Source of the DNA: CAZISM01 sp964541895
GTDB lineage: Bacteria > Zhuqueibacterota > Zhuqueibacteria > Residuimicrobiales > Residuimicrobiaceae
Reading direction: 5' to 3'
DNA length: 64,000 bases
Assembly (NCBI GenBank): GCA_964541895.1
Contig: CAZISM010000013.1
Location: forward strand, 1-64,000
The notes beneath the pieces are model-generated. The model saw only the letters and a program-made list of their open reading frames with translations, did not search any database and was not told the origin of the DNA. The position numbers and the translations under genes were made by a program. The first letter of the stretch is position 1. Every line of letters starts with the position of its first letter. Below, in pieces: positions 6,902-16,169 of the stretch.

Positions 6902-9616
6902 ATGCCTACCCGCCGAGTTCATTACGTCCTCTCCACTCATTGGGATCGAGAATGGTATCAAACATTTCAGGATTATCGCTATCGTCTGGTGAAACTGCTG
7001 GACCGCATTCTGCAGGGATGGCAGGATGGCCGATTACAGGGACCGTTCCAGACCGACGGTCAAGCCATTATTCTGCAGGATTATCTGGAGGTGCGGCCGC
7101 AGAAACGGTCCGAGATTGAAACGCTGGCGAAAAGCGGCAAACTCGTAATCGGACCGTGGTATGTTATGCCCGACGAGTTTCTCGTCTCCGGCGAGTCGCT
7201 GATCCGTAATCTGCGCAAAGGCGGTGAAATCGCTCGCCGATTGGGCGGCAAACCGTCCCGTGCCGGTTTTATCTGCGATATTTTCGGACACAACAGTCAG
7301 ATGCCGCAGCTGTTCAACGGCTTTGGCATTCAGGCCGTTTTTTTGTGGCGCGGTATCAATCACATCGACAAGCGTCTGCTGCGCTGGCGCGGTGCCGACG
7401 GCACCGAACTGGCCTGCTATCGCTTCGGTCATGTGGGCTATTGCGATTACGCCTTCAAAGTGCGCCACGCCGATCAGCCGAACCGCCCTTTTGACAAGGC
7501 GGAAGCAGAAAAAGAGCTGTGGGCGTTTATCCATAATGAGGCTGCGCGCACCGAAACCGACCCTGTTCTGGTGTTCGACGGCGGCGATCATCTGGAATGG
7601 AATCCCGATCATTACGCCGTTTGGCTGGACGCCGGCAAAAAAGAGGGAAAGGATTTCGAACTGGTGCACACCAGTCTGGATGCGTTTGTGCAGGAGATGA
7701 CGTCACAGAGCGATCGCATTCAAACCGTATACGAAGGCGAGTTGCGCGAAACCGGACGGCTGGCCTGGGAGCGCGATCAATCGTGGCTCATTCCCGGCGT
7801 GCTCTCCAGCCGCGTGTGGATCAAGCAGGATAATGCCGCCTGCGAGGCGCTGCTCTGCCTGCGTGCCGAACCGTTGTCGCTCTTTGGCAGCGGCGCTCTA
7901 AAGCTGGAATATCCCCATCGCCTGCTCGACATCGCCTGGACCTGGTTGCTGGAAAACCATCCGCACGACTCCATCTGCGGTTCCAGCATCGACCAGGTGC
8001 ACGAGGACATGAAATACCGCTTCAGCCAGTGCCGCCAAATCGGTGACCGCGTCTCCCTGGAAGCCATGCAGGCCATTGCCTCGTCCGTGGAAGCGCCCCT
8101 GGCGGACGATGAATTGCGGCTGGTGGTGTTTAATCCGTTGCCGCGTCCGCTGAATTCCGTTGTGGAACTTGAACTCGCGATTCCGGAAGGGTGGCCTTCG
8201 TTTAATGAATTTTTCGGCTTTGAGCCCAAACCGGCATTTCGGATATTTGACGCCATGACCGGAAGCGAAGTTGCTTATCAGCGGCTGGGACAAAAAACGG
8301 CGCAGAACAAGTTTCGCCATTTTCCCCGTTATTTCCCACAGGCGTGCAAGACAGACGATATCCGGGTAGCCATAAACGCAGAGATTCCTGCTCTGGGCTA
8401 CCGCACCTATGTCGTGCGCCAGGGTGTGGACAAATCGCCGACCCGTCACCCACAGCGACCCGGCCTGTCGACCGCGGCCGGCTGCCTGGATAACGAATTT
8501 ATAACAGTAACAGCGCAAAACAACGGCAGCCTCACCCTGACGGACAAGCGCAACGGCCAGGTGTATGATCGGCTGTTGACCTTTGAAGATATGGCCGACA
8601 TCGGCGACGGCTGGTTTCACGGCATGGCGGTGAACGATCAGGCTTTTTATTCCCTGGCCGCTTCGTCGCACGTCGCCCTGGTGTACGACGGCCCGCTTAT
8701 GTCGTCCCTGCGCATTCGAACGGTGATGGAGGTGCCGCAAAAATTTCAATTCGACACCATGACCCGCTCAGAGTCGTTTGCGCCTCTTGTGCTCGACAGC
8801 TTGATCACGTTGCGCAAAGGGGCCGATTATCTCGACATCCGCACAACCGTAGACAATCAGATCGATGACCATCGGGTGCGCGTGCTCTTTCCCAGCGGGG
8901 TGCAGGCCCAGACCTATCTCTGCGATACCCCGTTTGATGTGGTGGAACGGGCTATTGCCATTGATCCGCAAAACCACACCTATCGCGAGCTGGAAGTGGA
9001 AACCCGTCCGCAACAATCCTGGACCGCGGTTTTTGCCGACCAGCGCGGCCTGGCGGTGATCAGCAGCGGACTGCTGGAATCCACGGTCTGCGATCTCCAG
9101 GACCGCGCCATCGCGCTGACGCTCTATCGTTCGACCCAACGTACGGTGTTTACCAGCGGCGAGCCGCTGGGACAACTGCATGGTCGCATGGAATTCCGCT
9201 ATCGCGTGATGCCGCTGCAGGGCGCGCCGTCGCGACGAGCCCTGTGCGAACTCGGCCAGGAGCTGGCCGCCGGCATCGCCAATGTGCAAATCAACAGAGA
9301 GGACCAATTACGGTTCACCAGTGACCGCTCTCTGCCGCAGCAGGCCGGCGCCTTTAGCGTGGAAGGCGATGTGGTTATGACCAGCTTGCGCGCCGTAGGC
9401 GAGTATACGGAACTGCGTTTGTTCAATCCCAACACCCATACTGTCATGGTGACGGTAAAGAGCGATGATCGTCCCGCGGCCTGGCCGCGGCCGAGCCGTG
9501 TGCAATACGTTGATTTTGAAAGCAATCCCTTAACGCAGCCCCAGGCCATGAGCGACGGCAAGCTGTCGGTGCCTGTGGGAGCGAAAAAAATAATCACCCT
9601 AAGATTCCTGGACTAG
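6902..9616 (+). CDS. Glycoside hydrolase family 38 alpha-mannosidase
   Basis: A 904-residue cytoplasmic enzyme (no signal peptide). The N-terminal GH38 domain has 'STHWDREWYQTF' (zinc ligands H13 and D15), the nucleophile/zinc ligand D126 in 'GFICDIFGHNSQMP', 'GPWYVMPDEFLVSGESL', and 'NHPHDSICGSSIDQVH' before the middle domain. The second half is the beta-rich C-terminal region typical of bacterial GH38. It hydrolyses alpha-mannosides, releasing mannose. It is the first gene of a tight operon with an NAD-binding epimerase (2-base gap) and a DHDPS-like aldolase, implying that the sugar is further processed in the cytoplasm. Alternative specificities (for example mannosylglycerate-type substrates) cannot be excluded. 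Confidence 0.93.
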   Translation: MPTRRVHYVLSTHWDREWYQTFQDYRYRLVKLLDRILQGWQDGRLQGPFQTDGQAIILQDYLEVRPQKRSEIETLAKSGKLVIGPWYVMPDEFLVSGESLIRNLRKGGEIARRLGGKPSRAGFICDIFGHNSQMPQLFNGFGIQAVFLWRGINHIDKRLLRWRGADGTELACYRFGHVGYCDYAFKVRHADQPNRPFDKAEAEKELWAFIHNEAARTETDPVLVFDGGDHLEWNPDHYAVWLDAGKKEGKDFELVHTSLDAFVQEMTSQSDRIQTVYEGELRETGRLAWERDQSWLIPGVLSSRVWIKQDNAACEALLCLRAEPLSLFGSGALKLEYPHRLLDIAWTWLLENHPHDSICGSSIDQVHEDMKYRFSQCRQIGDRVSLEAMQAIASSVEAPLADDELRLVVFNPLPRPLNSVVELELAIPEGWPSFNEFFGFEPKPAFRIFDAMTGSEVAYQRLGQKTAQNKFRHFPRYFPQACKTDDIRVAINAEIPALGYRTYVVRQGVDKSPTRHPQRPGLSTAAGCLDNEFITVTAQNNGSLTLTDKRNGQVYDRLLTFEDMADIGDGWFHGMAVNDQAFYSLAASSHVALVYDGPLMSSLRIRTVMEVPQKFQFDTMTRSESFAPLVLDSLITLRKGADYLDIRTTVDNQIDDHRVRVLFPSGVQAQTYLCDTPFDVVERAIAIDPQNHTYRELEVETRPQQSWTAVFADQRGLAVISSGLLESTVCDLQDRAIALTLYRSTQRTVFTSGEPLGQLHGRMEFRYRVMPLQGAPSRRALCELGQELAAGIANVQINREDQLRFTSDRSLPQQAGAFSVEGDVVMTSLRAVGEYTELRLFNPNTHTVMVTVKSDDRPAAWPRPSRVQYVDFESNPLTQPQAMSDGKLSVPVGAKKIITLRFLD

Positions 9617-9618
9617 AG

Positions 9619-10623
9619 ATGGATATCAAAACACTGGAAGAACGGCTGTCCAGGCCCACACCGGGTCTGATCACAGATTTTCAAATGTTGAACGGCGATG
9701 TGTTGATTCTGGGCGTAGGCGGCAAGATGGGGCCGACGCTGGCCACCATGGCTCGCCGCGCCTTGCCCGGCCGGCACAAGGTCATCGGCGCCTCGCTTTT
9801 TTCGTCACAGGAGATGCGGCAGAGCCTGGAAGACGCCGGCATAGAAACGCTGCAGGGCGACCTGCTGGATGAAGCGTTTTTGCGGGCGTTGCCGGAGGTG
9901 CCGAACATTATTTATATGGCAGGTTTTAAATTCGGTTCGGCGGAAAATCCGGCCTATACCTGGGCGATCAACACCCTGTTGCCGGCCATGGTGGCGCGTC
10001 GTTTTCCGACAAGTCGCATCGCCGCTTTTTCCACCGGCAACGTCTATCCGTTTGTGCCGGCCAGTTCAGGCGGGTGCGTGGAAACCCATCCGGTGGGGCC
10101 GGTGGGTGAATACGCGCAATCGTGCCTCGGCCGCGAACGCATGCTGCAGTATTTCAGCCTGGTGAACAAAACCCCCATGGTGATCATTCGTTTGAATTAT
10201 GCCGTTGAGATGCGCTACGGCGTGCTGGTGGACATTGCGCAAAAAGTGCGCAACAGCGAGCCCATCGATTTGACCGTAGGTCACTGCAACTTTATCTGGC
10301 AGGGCGACGCCAACGCCATGGCCCTGCGGGCTCTCAAATTGGCCGCGTCACCGGCAGAGATATTGAACCTGACCGGAGGCGAGGTCTATTCCATCCGTCA
10401 GCTGGCGACAGAGTTTGGCAAGCTGTTCCAGATCGAACCGATTTTCGTCAGCAGTGAATCCGGCTCTGCGCTGCTCAACAACGCGCGGCGGGCGCTGGAT
10501 CTGTTGGGTCCGTTGACCGTATCGGTGGAAGAGATCATCCGCTGGACCGCCGAGTGGATCCTGGAAGAACAGCCGATGCTGAACAAACCGACCCACTTTG
10601 AAACGAGTGACGGCACCTATTAA
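9619..10623 (+). CDS. NAD-dependent epimerase/dehydratase family protein (extended SDR), atypical active site
   Basis: A 334-residue extended short-chain dehydrogenase. The nucleotide-binding motif is shifted inward: 'ILGVGGKMG' at about 30-38, after a 25-residue N-terminal extension. The expected YxxxK catalytic pair reads 'EYAQSC', so the lysine is replaced by cysteine; the upstream Ser/Thr region 'FSTGNVYPF' is present. Such proteins may bind NAD(P) but use other chemistry or be non-catalytic. It is placed between the mannosidase and the aldolase, so a role in converting a sugar or sugar acid is likely but unproven. Confidence 0.85.
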   Translation: MDIKTLEERLSRPTPGLITDFQMLNGDVLILGVGGKMGPTLATMARRALPGRHKVIGASLFSSQEMRQSLEDAGIETLQGDLLDEAFLRALPEVPNIIYMAGFKFGSAENPAYTWAINTLLPAMVARRFPTSRIAAFSTGNVYPFVPASSGGCVETHPVGPVGEYAQSCLGRERMLQYFSLVNKTPMVIIRLNYAVEMRYGVLVDIAQKVRNSEPIDLTVGHCNFIWQGDANAMALRALKLAASPAEILNLTGGEVYSIRQLATEFGKLFQIEPIFVSSESGSALLNNARRALDLLGPLTVSVEEIIRWTAEWILEEQPMLNKPTHFETSDGTY

Positions 10624-10634
10624 CAGGAGTGCGC

Positions 10635-11711
10635 ATGTCTGGTTTGCCCCAAATACCCAAGGAAATAAAAAAGGCGTTTCATGAAGGCCAGGTCATTCCT
10701 GCCCATCCGCTGGCTCTGGATAAAAATCATCGTTTTGATGAGGAACGCCAGGCCGTGTTGACCCGTTATTATCTCGCGGCCGGCTGCGGCGGTTTGGCCG
10801 TCGGTGTGCATACCACGCAATTTGAGATTCGTGATGCCAGGATCGGCTTGTATCGGCCGGTGCTGGAGCTGGCTTCCGCCGAGATCGACCGTTATGTCCG
10901 CCAAAGCAAGCGGCCGGTGATCAAGATCGCCGGGGCCATCGGTCGCACCCATCAGGCGGTGCAGGAGGCGCGGCTGGCCAGGGACCTGGGCTATCATGCG
11001 GTTTTGTTGAGCCTGGCGGCGTTCAAGCAGGACAGCAACGAGACGGTGTTGCGCCATTGCCGGGAGGTGGCCAAGGCGATGCCGCTAGTTGGATTTTACC
11101 TGCAGCCGTCGGTAGGTGGCCGTGTGCTCGACCGGGAGTTCTGGGAGGGGTTTGCCGAAATTGAAAACGTCGTCGCCATCAAGATCGCGCCGTTCAATAC
11201 CTATCGCACGTTGGACGTGCTCACCGGCGTGGCCCTTTCCGGCCGCAGCAAGGAGGTTGCGCTCTATACCGGCAACGACGATCACATTGTGCTGGACCTG
11301 ATGACGCCGTTCTCCATCGCTACGCCTTCCGGCAAGGTGAATTTGCGCATCGTCGGCGGCCTGCTGGGCCACTGGGCGGTCTGGGCGCATACGGCGGTGC
11401 GGCTGCTGGATAAAATCAAGCGCTGGCGTCAGGGTGAGACCGCTCTCGCGCAGAGCCTTTTGACTCTGGCCGCCAAGGTTACCGACTGCAACGCCGCTTT
11501 CTTTGATGTCAGCCATGATTTTCGCGGCTGCATCGTTGGCTTGCACTATGTTCTTCAAAAACAAGGGATTTTGCGTTCCATCCATACGCTGGATCCGGCC
11601 ATCACCCTGCAAAAGTCGCAAAAGGCGGCCATCGACCGGGTGTATCGCCTCTATCCGGAGCTGGCGGATGATGATTTTGTGCAAAAGAATCTGGCCAAGT
11701 GGCTTTCCTGA
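10635..11711 (+). CDS. Dihydrodipicolinate synthase family aldolase
   Basis: A 358-residue class I aldolase-type protein. Predicted catalytic residues are K183 in 'VVAIKIAPFNTY' and Y155 in 'GFYLQPSVGG'. The ATG at 10635 follows AGGAG with a 5-base spacer; a GTG six bases earlier overlaps that site and is unlikely. It is the last gene of the mannosidase operon (11 bases after the epimerase). A keto-sugar-acid aldolase or dehydratase function fits the operon; DapA itself is unlikely because of the extra length and divergent substrate region. Its C-terminal 60 residues are helical and have no counterpart in DapA. Confidence 0.82.
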   Translation: MSGLPQIPKEIKKAFHEGQVIPAHPLALDKNHRFDEERQAVLTRYYLAAGCGGLAVGVHTTQFEIRDARIGLYRPVLELASAEIDRYVRQSKRPVIKIAGAIGRTHQAVQEARLARDLGYHAVLLSLAAFKQDSNETVLRHCREVAKAMPLVGFYLQPSVGGRVLDREFWEGFAEIENVVAIKIAPFNTYRTLDVLTGVALSGRSKEVALYTGNDDHIVLDLMTPFSIATPSGKVNLRIVGGLLGHWAVWAHTAVRLLDKIKRWRQGETALAQSLLTLAAKVTDCNAAFFDVSHDFRGCIVGLHYVLQKQGILRSIHTLDPAITLQKSQKAAIDRVYRLYPELADDDFVQKNLAKWLS

Positions 11712-11729
11712 ATTGAATTCAGAATAAAT

Positions 11730-11758
11730 TTGCATATTTTGACCTTTTTTTGTAAGTT
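11730..11758 (+). promoter_or_regulatory. Promoter candidate for the glycosyltransferase-accA-rsbU operon
   Basis: TTGCAT (11730-11735), 17 bp, TAAGTT (11753-11758), ending 23 bases before the ATG. The predicted leader is very short and no clear ribosome binding site is seen. Confidence 0.45.
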
Positions 11759-11781
11759 AAACGTTCATTTTTGCTAATGGA

Positions 11782-13875
11782 ATGAAGCCGCCGATCACTC
11801 TCAGCATTGTTATTGTCAACTATAACGTACGCGAATTCCTGGAACAGGCGCTGAGCTCTTTGCAGGCCGCTCTGACCGGTCTGAGCCATGAGGTATGGGT
11901 GGTGGATAATGCGTCCACCGACGGCAGTGTGGAATGGCTTCGTTCCCATTATCCCCAGGTGCGCCTGATCGCGAACACGGTCAACGTCGGCTTTGCCCGT
12001 GCCAACAACCAGGCCCTGGCCGCGTGCCAGGGACAATTTATCTGTCTGTTGAATCCGGACACGATCGTCCAGGAGAACACCTTCAGCTCACTGCTGGCGT
12101 TTTTCGCAGCACATCCGCAGGCCGGAGCCGTGGGCTGCAAGGTGCTGAATCCGGACGGCTCTCTGCAGCTGGCGTGCCGACGCAGTTTTCCGACGCCGTG
12201 GGTTGCGCTGACCAAAATCATCGGTCTGGCCGCCCTCTTTCCCCGCAGCCGGATATTCGGCCGCTACAATCTGACATTTTTGGATCCGGAGCAGAGCGCT
12301 GAGGTAGAAGCCATTTCCGGTTCCTTTATGCTCATTCGCCGTGAAGCCGTGCAACAGGTGGGTTTTCTCGACGAAGCGTTTTTTATGTATGGTGAGGATC
12401 TGGATTACTGCTTTCGCATCCGCGAGGCCGGTTGGCAGATCCACTATGTTCCGCATACGCGCATCATCCATTTTAAGGGCGAAAGCTCCAAAAAGAGTCC
12501 GTTCGAGCAGCGGCGTCTGTTTTATGAAGCGATGCGGCTCTTTGTGCACAAGCATTTCAGCAAAGGCAAGGCCCTGGTGCCGATGTGGTTCCTGCTGGTG
12601 GCCATACAGCTGCGGGCCGTGCTCTCTTTTTTTTCTTCCATCCTGTCGCTGATGGTGCTGCCGGCTGTGGATGTGGCCATGCTTTCGATCTCGCTGGCGG
12701 CGGCGGTGTACATTCGCTTTGAACCGCGTTTCCCCTGGCGCGATTTTATGGTGGTGCATCTGCTTTACAGCGCCATCTGGCTGACGCTGCTGTCATGGCG
12801 CGGCGTCTACAAGCAGCAAAAGTTCGGCATCATGGCCACAGGATCCGCCCTGGTGATGGGATGGATCATCAACAGCGCCATAACCTTTTTTCTGAAAGAG
12901 ATCGGTTTTTCCAGGCTGGTGGTGCTGTATGCCGGATTGTTCAATCTGCTGTTGGTTCCGGGATGGCGGCTATTGCTCAGAGCCGCCGCTTATGTCAACT
13001 ATCGCCATTTGCAGGGTTCGTGGGGCGGCCGGCTGCTGCATCCGCGCGCTGTGCTGGTGATGGACAGCCATGCCGGCGATAAAACGCTGCAGCGGTTGCG
13101 CATGCGGCTGGAGGGTCATTTCACCCTGGTGGGGATTGTGCTGGTGGATCGGATCGAAACCGTCGCCAGCATCCGCGGCGTGCCGGTGCTGGGCTCCATC
13201 GATCAGATCGAAGAGGTAATCCTGCAGACGCGCGTTCAGGAGGTCATTTTCGCCACGGAGCGCATTGCCAACTATCAGATCCTGTCCATTATCGCCACCG
13301 GCCATGGCCGGCCCGTTTCCTTCAAGTGGATTCCGCGCGCCATGGACGTCATCATCGGCAAGGCGACGGTGGATTATGTGGACGAGGTGCCGTTCCTGGA
13401 GATCGATGACCGGCTGCACCACAAAGCCAGCCGCATGCTGAAACGAAGTCTGGATGTAGTTCTCGCGTCGGCGTTGCTGATACTGAATCTGCCGGTCATG
13501 GTGTGGTGCCATCTGCTGCGCCGTCTGGCTGTACAACAGATTCGATACATCGGCCGCGACAGCCGTCCGTTCGTACAGCGACAGTTTGCCGCTGCCGGCG
13601 GCCGCGTCCGCTGGTATCACCGTTCGCTGCAGTGGTGGCCGATTTTGACCGGCCACATGAGCATGGTCGGCGTGCACCCGCAGCCCTATGAAGCACCCGC
13701 GGCCAAGGCGCCGCTGTTCAAGCCGGGCTGGACCGGCCTGGAGCGGCTGCAGGCGAATCTGGAGTTGACGGATGACGATCGCGAACGGTTGCATCTGCAC
13801 TATATGAAAAATTACTCCCTGTGGCTGGACCTGGAAATCATGGTCCGCACCATCATTTCAAACCTGAAGAGATGA
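11782..13875 (+). CDS. Glycosyltransferase family 2 fused to a degenerate polyprenyl-phosphate sugar transferase
   Basis: A 697-residue two-part membrane protein. Residues 1 to about 250 are a GT2 rhamnosyltransferase-like domain ('LSIVIVNYNVREFLEQAL', 'VVDNASTDGS', 'LLNPDTIV', 'FFMYGEDLDYCFR'). After about 265 come several transmembrane segments, a Rossmann-like region (about 430-540), and a C-terminal part resembling WbaP/EpsL sugar-phosphate transferases ('MLKRSLDVVLASALLIL', 'GHMSMVGVHPQP', 'KPGWTGLERLQ', 'NYSLWLDLEIM'). The usual KFRTM and DELPQ motifs are not recognisable, so the second domain may be inactive. Expected role: cell-surface polysaccharide or lipid-linked glycan assembly at the inner membrane. 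It lies one base before accA. Confidence 0.85.
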   Translation: MKPPITLSIVIVNYNVREFLEQALSSLQAALTGLSHEVWVVDNASTDGSVEWLRSHYPQVRLIANTVNVGFARANNQALAACQGQFICLLNPDTIVQENTFSSLLAFFAAHPQAGAVGCKVLNPDGSLQLACRRSFPTPWVALTKIIGLAALFPRSRIFGRYNLTFLDPEQSAEVEAISGSFMLIRREAVQQVGFLDEAFFMYGEDLDYCFRIREAGWQIHYVPHTRIIHFKGESSKKSPFEQRRLFYEAMRLFVHKHFSKGKALVPMWFLLVAIQLRAVLSFFSSILSLMVLPAVDVAMLSISLAAAVYIRFEPRFPWRDFMVVHLLYSAIWLTLLSWRGVYKQQKFGIMATGSALVMGWIINSAITFFLKEIGFSRLVVLYAGLFNLLLVPGWRLLLRAAAYVNYRHLQGSWGGRLLHPRAVLVMDSHAGDKTLQRLRMRLEGHFTLVGIVLVDRIETVASIRGVPVLGSIDQIEEVILQTRVQEVIFATERIANYQILSIIATGHGRPVSFKWIPRAMDVIIGKATVDYVDEVPFLEIDDRLHHKASRMLKRSLDVVLASALLILNLPVMVWCHLLRRLAVQQIRYIGRDSRPFVQRQFAAAGGRVRWYHRSLQWWPILTGHMSMVGVHPQPYEAPAAKAPLFKPGWTGLERLQANLELTDDDRERLHLHYMKNYSLWLDLEIMVRTIISNLKR

Positions 13876-13876
13876 T

Positions 13877-14833
13877 ATGAATCAGTTCGTACTGGATTTT
13901 GAAAAGCCGATCGCCGAAATCGAACGCCGCATCGCCGAGTTGCGCGACTATTCGGTGCGCGAAGATTTTGCCATGCACAAAGAGATCGAAAAGCTGGAAG
14001 ACAAGGCGCGTAAACTCCGTCTGCAGATTTACTCCAAACTCAGCCGCTGGCAGCGGGTGCAATTGGCGCGTCATCCCAATCGGCCCTATACGCTGGATTA
14101 CATCGGACGTATCCTGACCGATTTCATCGAACTGCATGGCGACCGGGCTTTCGGCGACGATCCGGCGATCGTGGCCGGTCTGGGCAAACTGGACGGTCAG
14201 CCGGTGGCGCTGATGGGCCATCAAAAGGCGCGCGACACCAAGGAAAAAATACGCCGCAATTTCGGCATGCCCAATCCGGAAGGTTATCGCAAGGCGTTGC
14301 GGATCATGAAGCTGGCCGGACGTTTCAACCGTCCCATCGTCTGCCTGCTGGATACGCCGGGCGCCTATCCGGGCATCGGCGCCGAAGAACGCGGTCAGGC
14401 AGAGGCCATCGCGCGTAACCTCTTTGAAATGGCCCATCTGCCGGTGCCCATCGTCGTCGTCGTCATCGGCGAAGGCGCCAGCGGCGGTGCCCTCGGCATC
14501 GGCGTCGGCGACCGGATTCTGATGATGGAAAACACCTGGTACTCGGTGATCTCGCCGGAAGGGTGTGCGGCCATTCTCTACCGTGACGCCGCCAATGCGC
14601 CCCATGCCGCAGAAGCCATGCGCGTCACACCGAACGATCTGCTCGAAATGAAGGTGATCGACAAGATCATCAAAGAACCGGTTGGCGGGGCGCACAACAA
14701 TTGGGACGAAGCCGCTCTATTGCTGAAAGAGGCGATCAAAGCGGAATTGGCCGAACTGGCGAAATATCCGGCCGACAAACTCATCAGTCGGCGAGTGGAC
14801 AAATTCGGCCAGATGGGCGTATGGATCGAGTGA
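13877..14833 (+). CDS. accA: Acetyl-CoA carboxylase carboxyltransferase subunit alpha
   Basis: A 318-residue protein of normal AccA length. The N-terminal helical stretch ('FEKPIAEIERRIAEL') is followed by the crotonase-fold carboxyltransferase domain with 'HGDRAFGDDPAIVAG', 'RRNFGMPNPEGYRKALR', 'LDTPGAYPGIGAEERGQ', 'GEGASGGALGIGVGD' and 'ISPEGCAAILYRD'. With AccD it transfers the carboxyl group from biotin to acetyl-CoA, the first step of fatty acid synthesis; accD is not in the window. It is directly downstream of the glycosyltransferase fusion and overlaps the following phosphatase gene by 13 bases. Confidence 0.97.
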   Translation: MNQFVLDFEKPIAEIERRIAELRDYSVREDFAMHKEIEKLEDKARKLRLQIYSKLSRWQRVQLARHPNRPYTLDYIGRILTDFIELHGDRAFGDDPAIVAGLGKLDGQPVALMGHQKARDTKEKIRRNFGMPNPEGYRKALRIMKLAGRFNRPIVCLLDTPGAYPGIGAEERGQAEAIARNLFEMAHLPVPIVVVVIGEGASGGALGIGVGDRILMMENTWYSVISPEGCAAILYRDAANAPHAAEAMRVTPNDLLEMKVIDKIIKEPVGGAHNNWDEAALLLKEAIKAELAELAKYPADKLISRRVDKFGQMGVWIE

Positions 14834-16113
14834 ACGCCGGCGGTACGTCCGCTACCTTTCCGGGCAATCGCTCGCGCCATCTGGAAGCTCTGGTCGAAGC
14901 CAGCAAGTTGCTCAACAGCACGCTGGATCTGGAGCAACTGCTCGAGATCATCCTCGACATCGCCACCCGCAACACCCAAGCCCAGACCGGCACCATTTAT
15001 GTGCTGGATCACGCCGGCCAAACGCTCTGGTCGCGGGTGACCGATTATCAACAGAAAAAAAGCCTGCACCTCCCTCTGGGCAAGGGCATTGCCGGGCATG
15101 TGGCGCTTACGGGTGAAACGGTCAATATCACCGACGCCTACCAGAATCCCCATTTTGCCGCCGAATTTGACGTTCAGAGCGGTTTTCACACACGCAGCAT
15201 GTTGTGCATGCCGATGCGGGACGGCCAGGGCCATATTGTCGGTGTGTTCCAGCTGATCAACAAGCAGAGCGGCGAGTTCTCCGGCCAGGACATGGAATTT
15301 CTGCAGGACCTTTCCATTCATGCCACCCTGGCCATTCGCCAGGCGGAATGGCATCGCGAGGCCATGGAAAAGAGAACCATGGAAACCGAAATGGGCATCG
15401 CCCGCGAAATCCAGAGCCATCTCCTACCCGGCCGATGTCCGGTCGTTGACGGCTGGGATCTGGCAGCGTTTTGCAAATCCTGCCAGGCGGTCGGCGGCGA
15501 TTATTATGATGCGTTCGTGTACCAGGAGCGGCTCATCATCGTCATCGGCGATGTCGCCGGCAAAGGCGTGGCCGCCGCCCTGTTGATGGCCGGTGTCCAT
15601 GCGGCGCTGCATGCGCCGTTCATGATAAATGTCAGCTTGACCCCGTCCGAGCGCATCGTATATATCAACCAGTTTGTTCGCCATTCGGCGCCCCATAGCC
15701 GCTTTGTCACCTTTTTTTATGCCGAGGTGGATCCGGCCACCGGCTCGATCTCGTACGTCAACGCAGGCCACAATCCGCCGTTTGCCCTGCTGCCGGATGG
15801 TACTCTGGCCGTGTTGCCCAGAGGCGGCTTGCCGCTGGGCGTGCAGGCGCACGGCCTTTTCCAGGCTGCAGACATGACCCTGCAGCCCGGCCAGGCGCTG
15901 GTGCTGTACACCGATGGAATTTCTGAAGCGATGAACGCGGAACAGGAAGAATTCGGCGAAGCTCGTCTCCTGGCCACCGTCCGTTCCGTGGCGGCGGGGA
16001 GCGCTCAGGACATGGTGGACACCTTGCTGCAGAAGGTGGAGGAGTTTCGCGGCGCGGCGGCGCCCAACGACGACCAGACGTTGCTGGTGATCAAGCGACG
16101 ATCTTTTTCTTGA
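14821..16113 (+). CDS. GAF domain-containing SpoIIE/RsbU-type PP2C serine phosphatase
   Basis: A 430-residue cytoplasmic protein: GAF domain at about 25-170, a coiled linker ('MEKRTMETEMGIAREIQSHL'), then a PP2C phosphatase domain from about 200. Metal-binding motifs are intact: 'AVGGDYYDAF' (D227), 'IGDVAGKGVAAALLM', 'YVNAGHNPPF', 'LYTDGISEA' and 'NDDQTLLVI'. Such enzymes dephosphorylate STAS anti-anti-sigma factors in response to a ligand of the GAF domain. The nearest antagonist gene is 26 kb away (42363). The ATG at 14821 overlaps the accA end; a GTG at 14830 is an alternative. Confidence 0.92.
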   Translation: MDRVNAGGTSATFPGNRSRHLEALVEASKLLNSTLDLEQLLEIILDIATRNTQAQTGTIYVLDHAGQTLWSRVTDYQQKKSLHLPLGKGIAGHVALTGETVNITDAYQNPHFAAEFDVQSGFHTRSMLCMPMRDGQGHIVGVFQLINKQSGEFSGQDMEFLQDLSIHATLAIRQAEWHREAMEKRTMETEMGIAREIQSHLLPGRCPVVDGWDLAAFCKSCQAVGGDYYDAFVYQERLIIVIGDVAGKGVAAALLMAGVHAALHAPFMINVSLTPSERIVYINQFVRHSAPHSRFVTFFYAEVDPATGSISYVNAGHNPPFALLPDGTLAVLPRGGLPLGVQAHGLFQAADMTLQPGQALVLYTDGISEAMNAEQEEFGEARLLATVRSVAAGSAQDMVDTLLQKVEEFRGAAAPNDDQTLLVIKRRSFS

Positions 16114-16138
16114 GAGTTGATGAAAAATTTGTTATCTT
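16110..16138 (+). promoter_or_regulatory. Promoter candidate for the Trm112-like gene
   Basis: TTGAGA (16110-16115, overlapping the stop codon of the phosphatase gene), 17 bp, TATCTT (16133-16138), 31 bases before the ATG. Confidence 0.5.
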
Positions 16139-16169
16139 TAGTAACATTGGAAACTGCTAGGAGACACAT

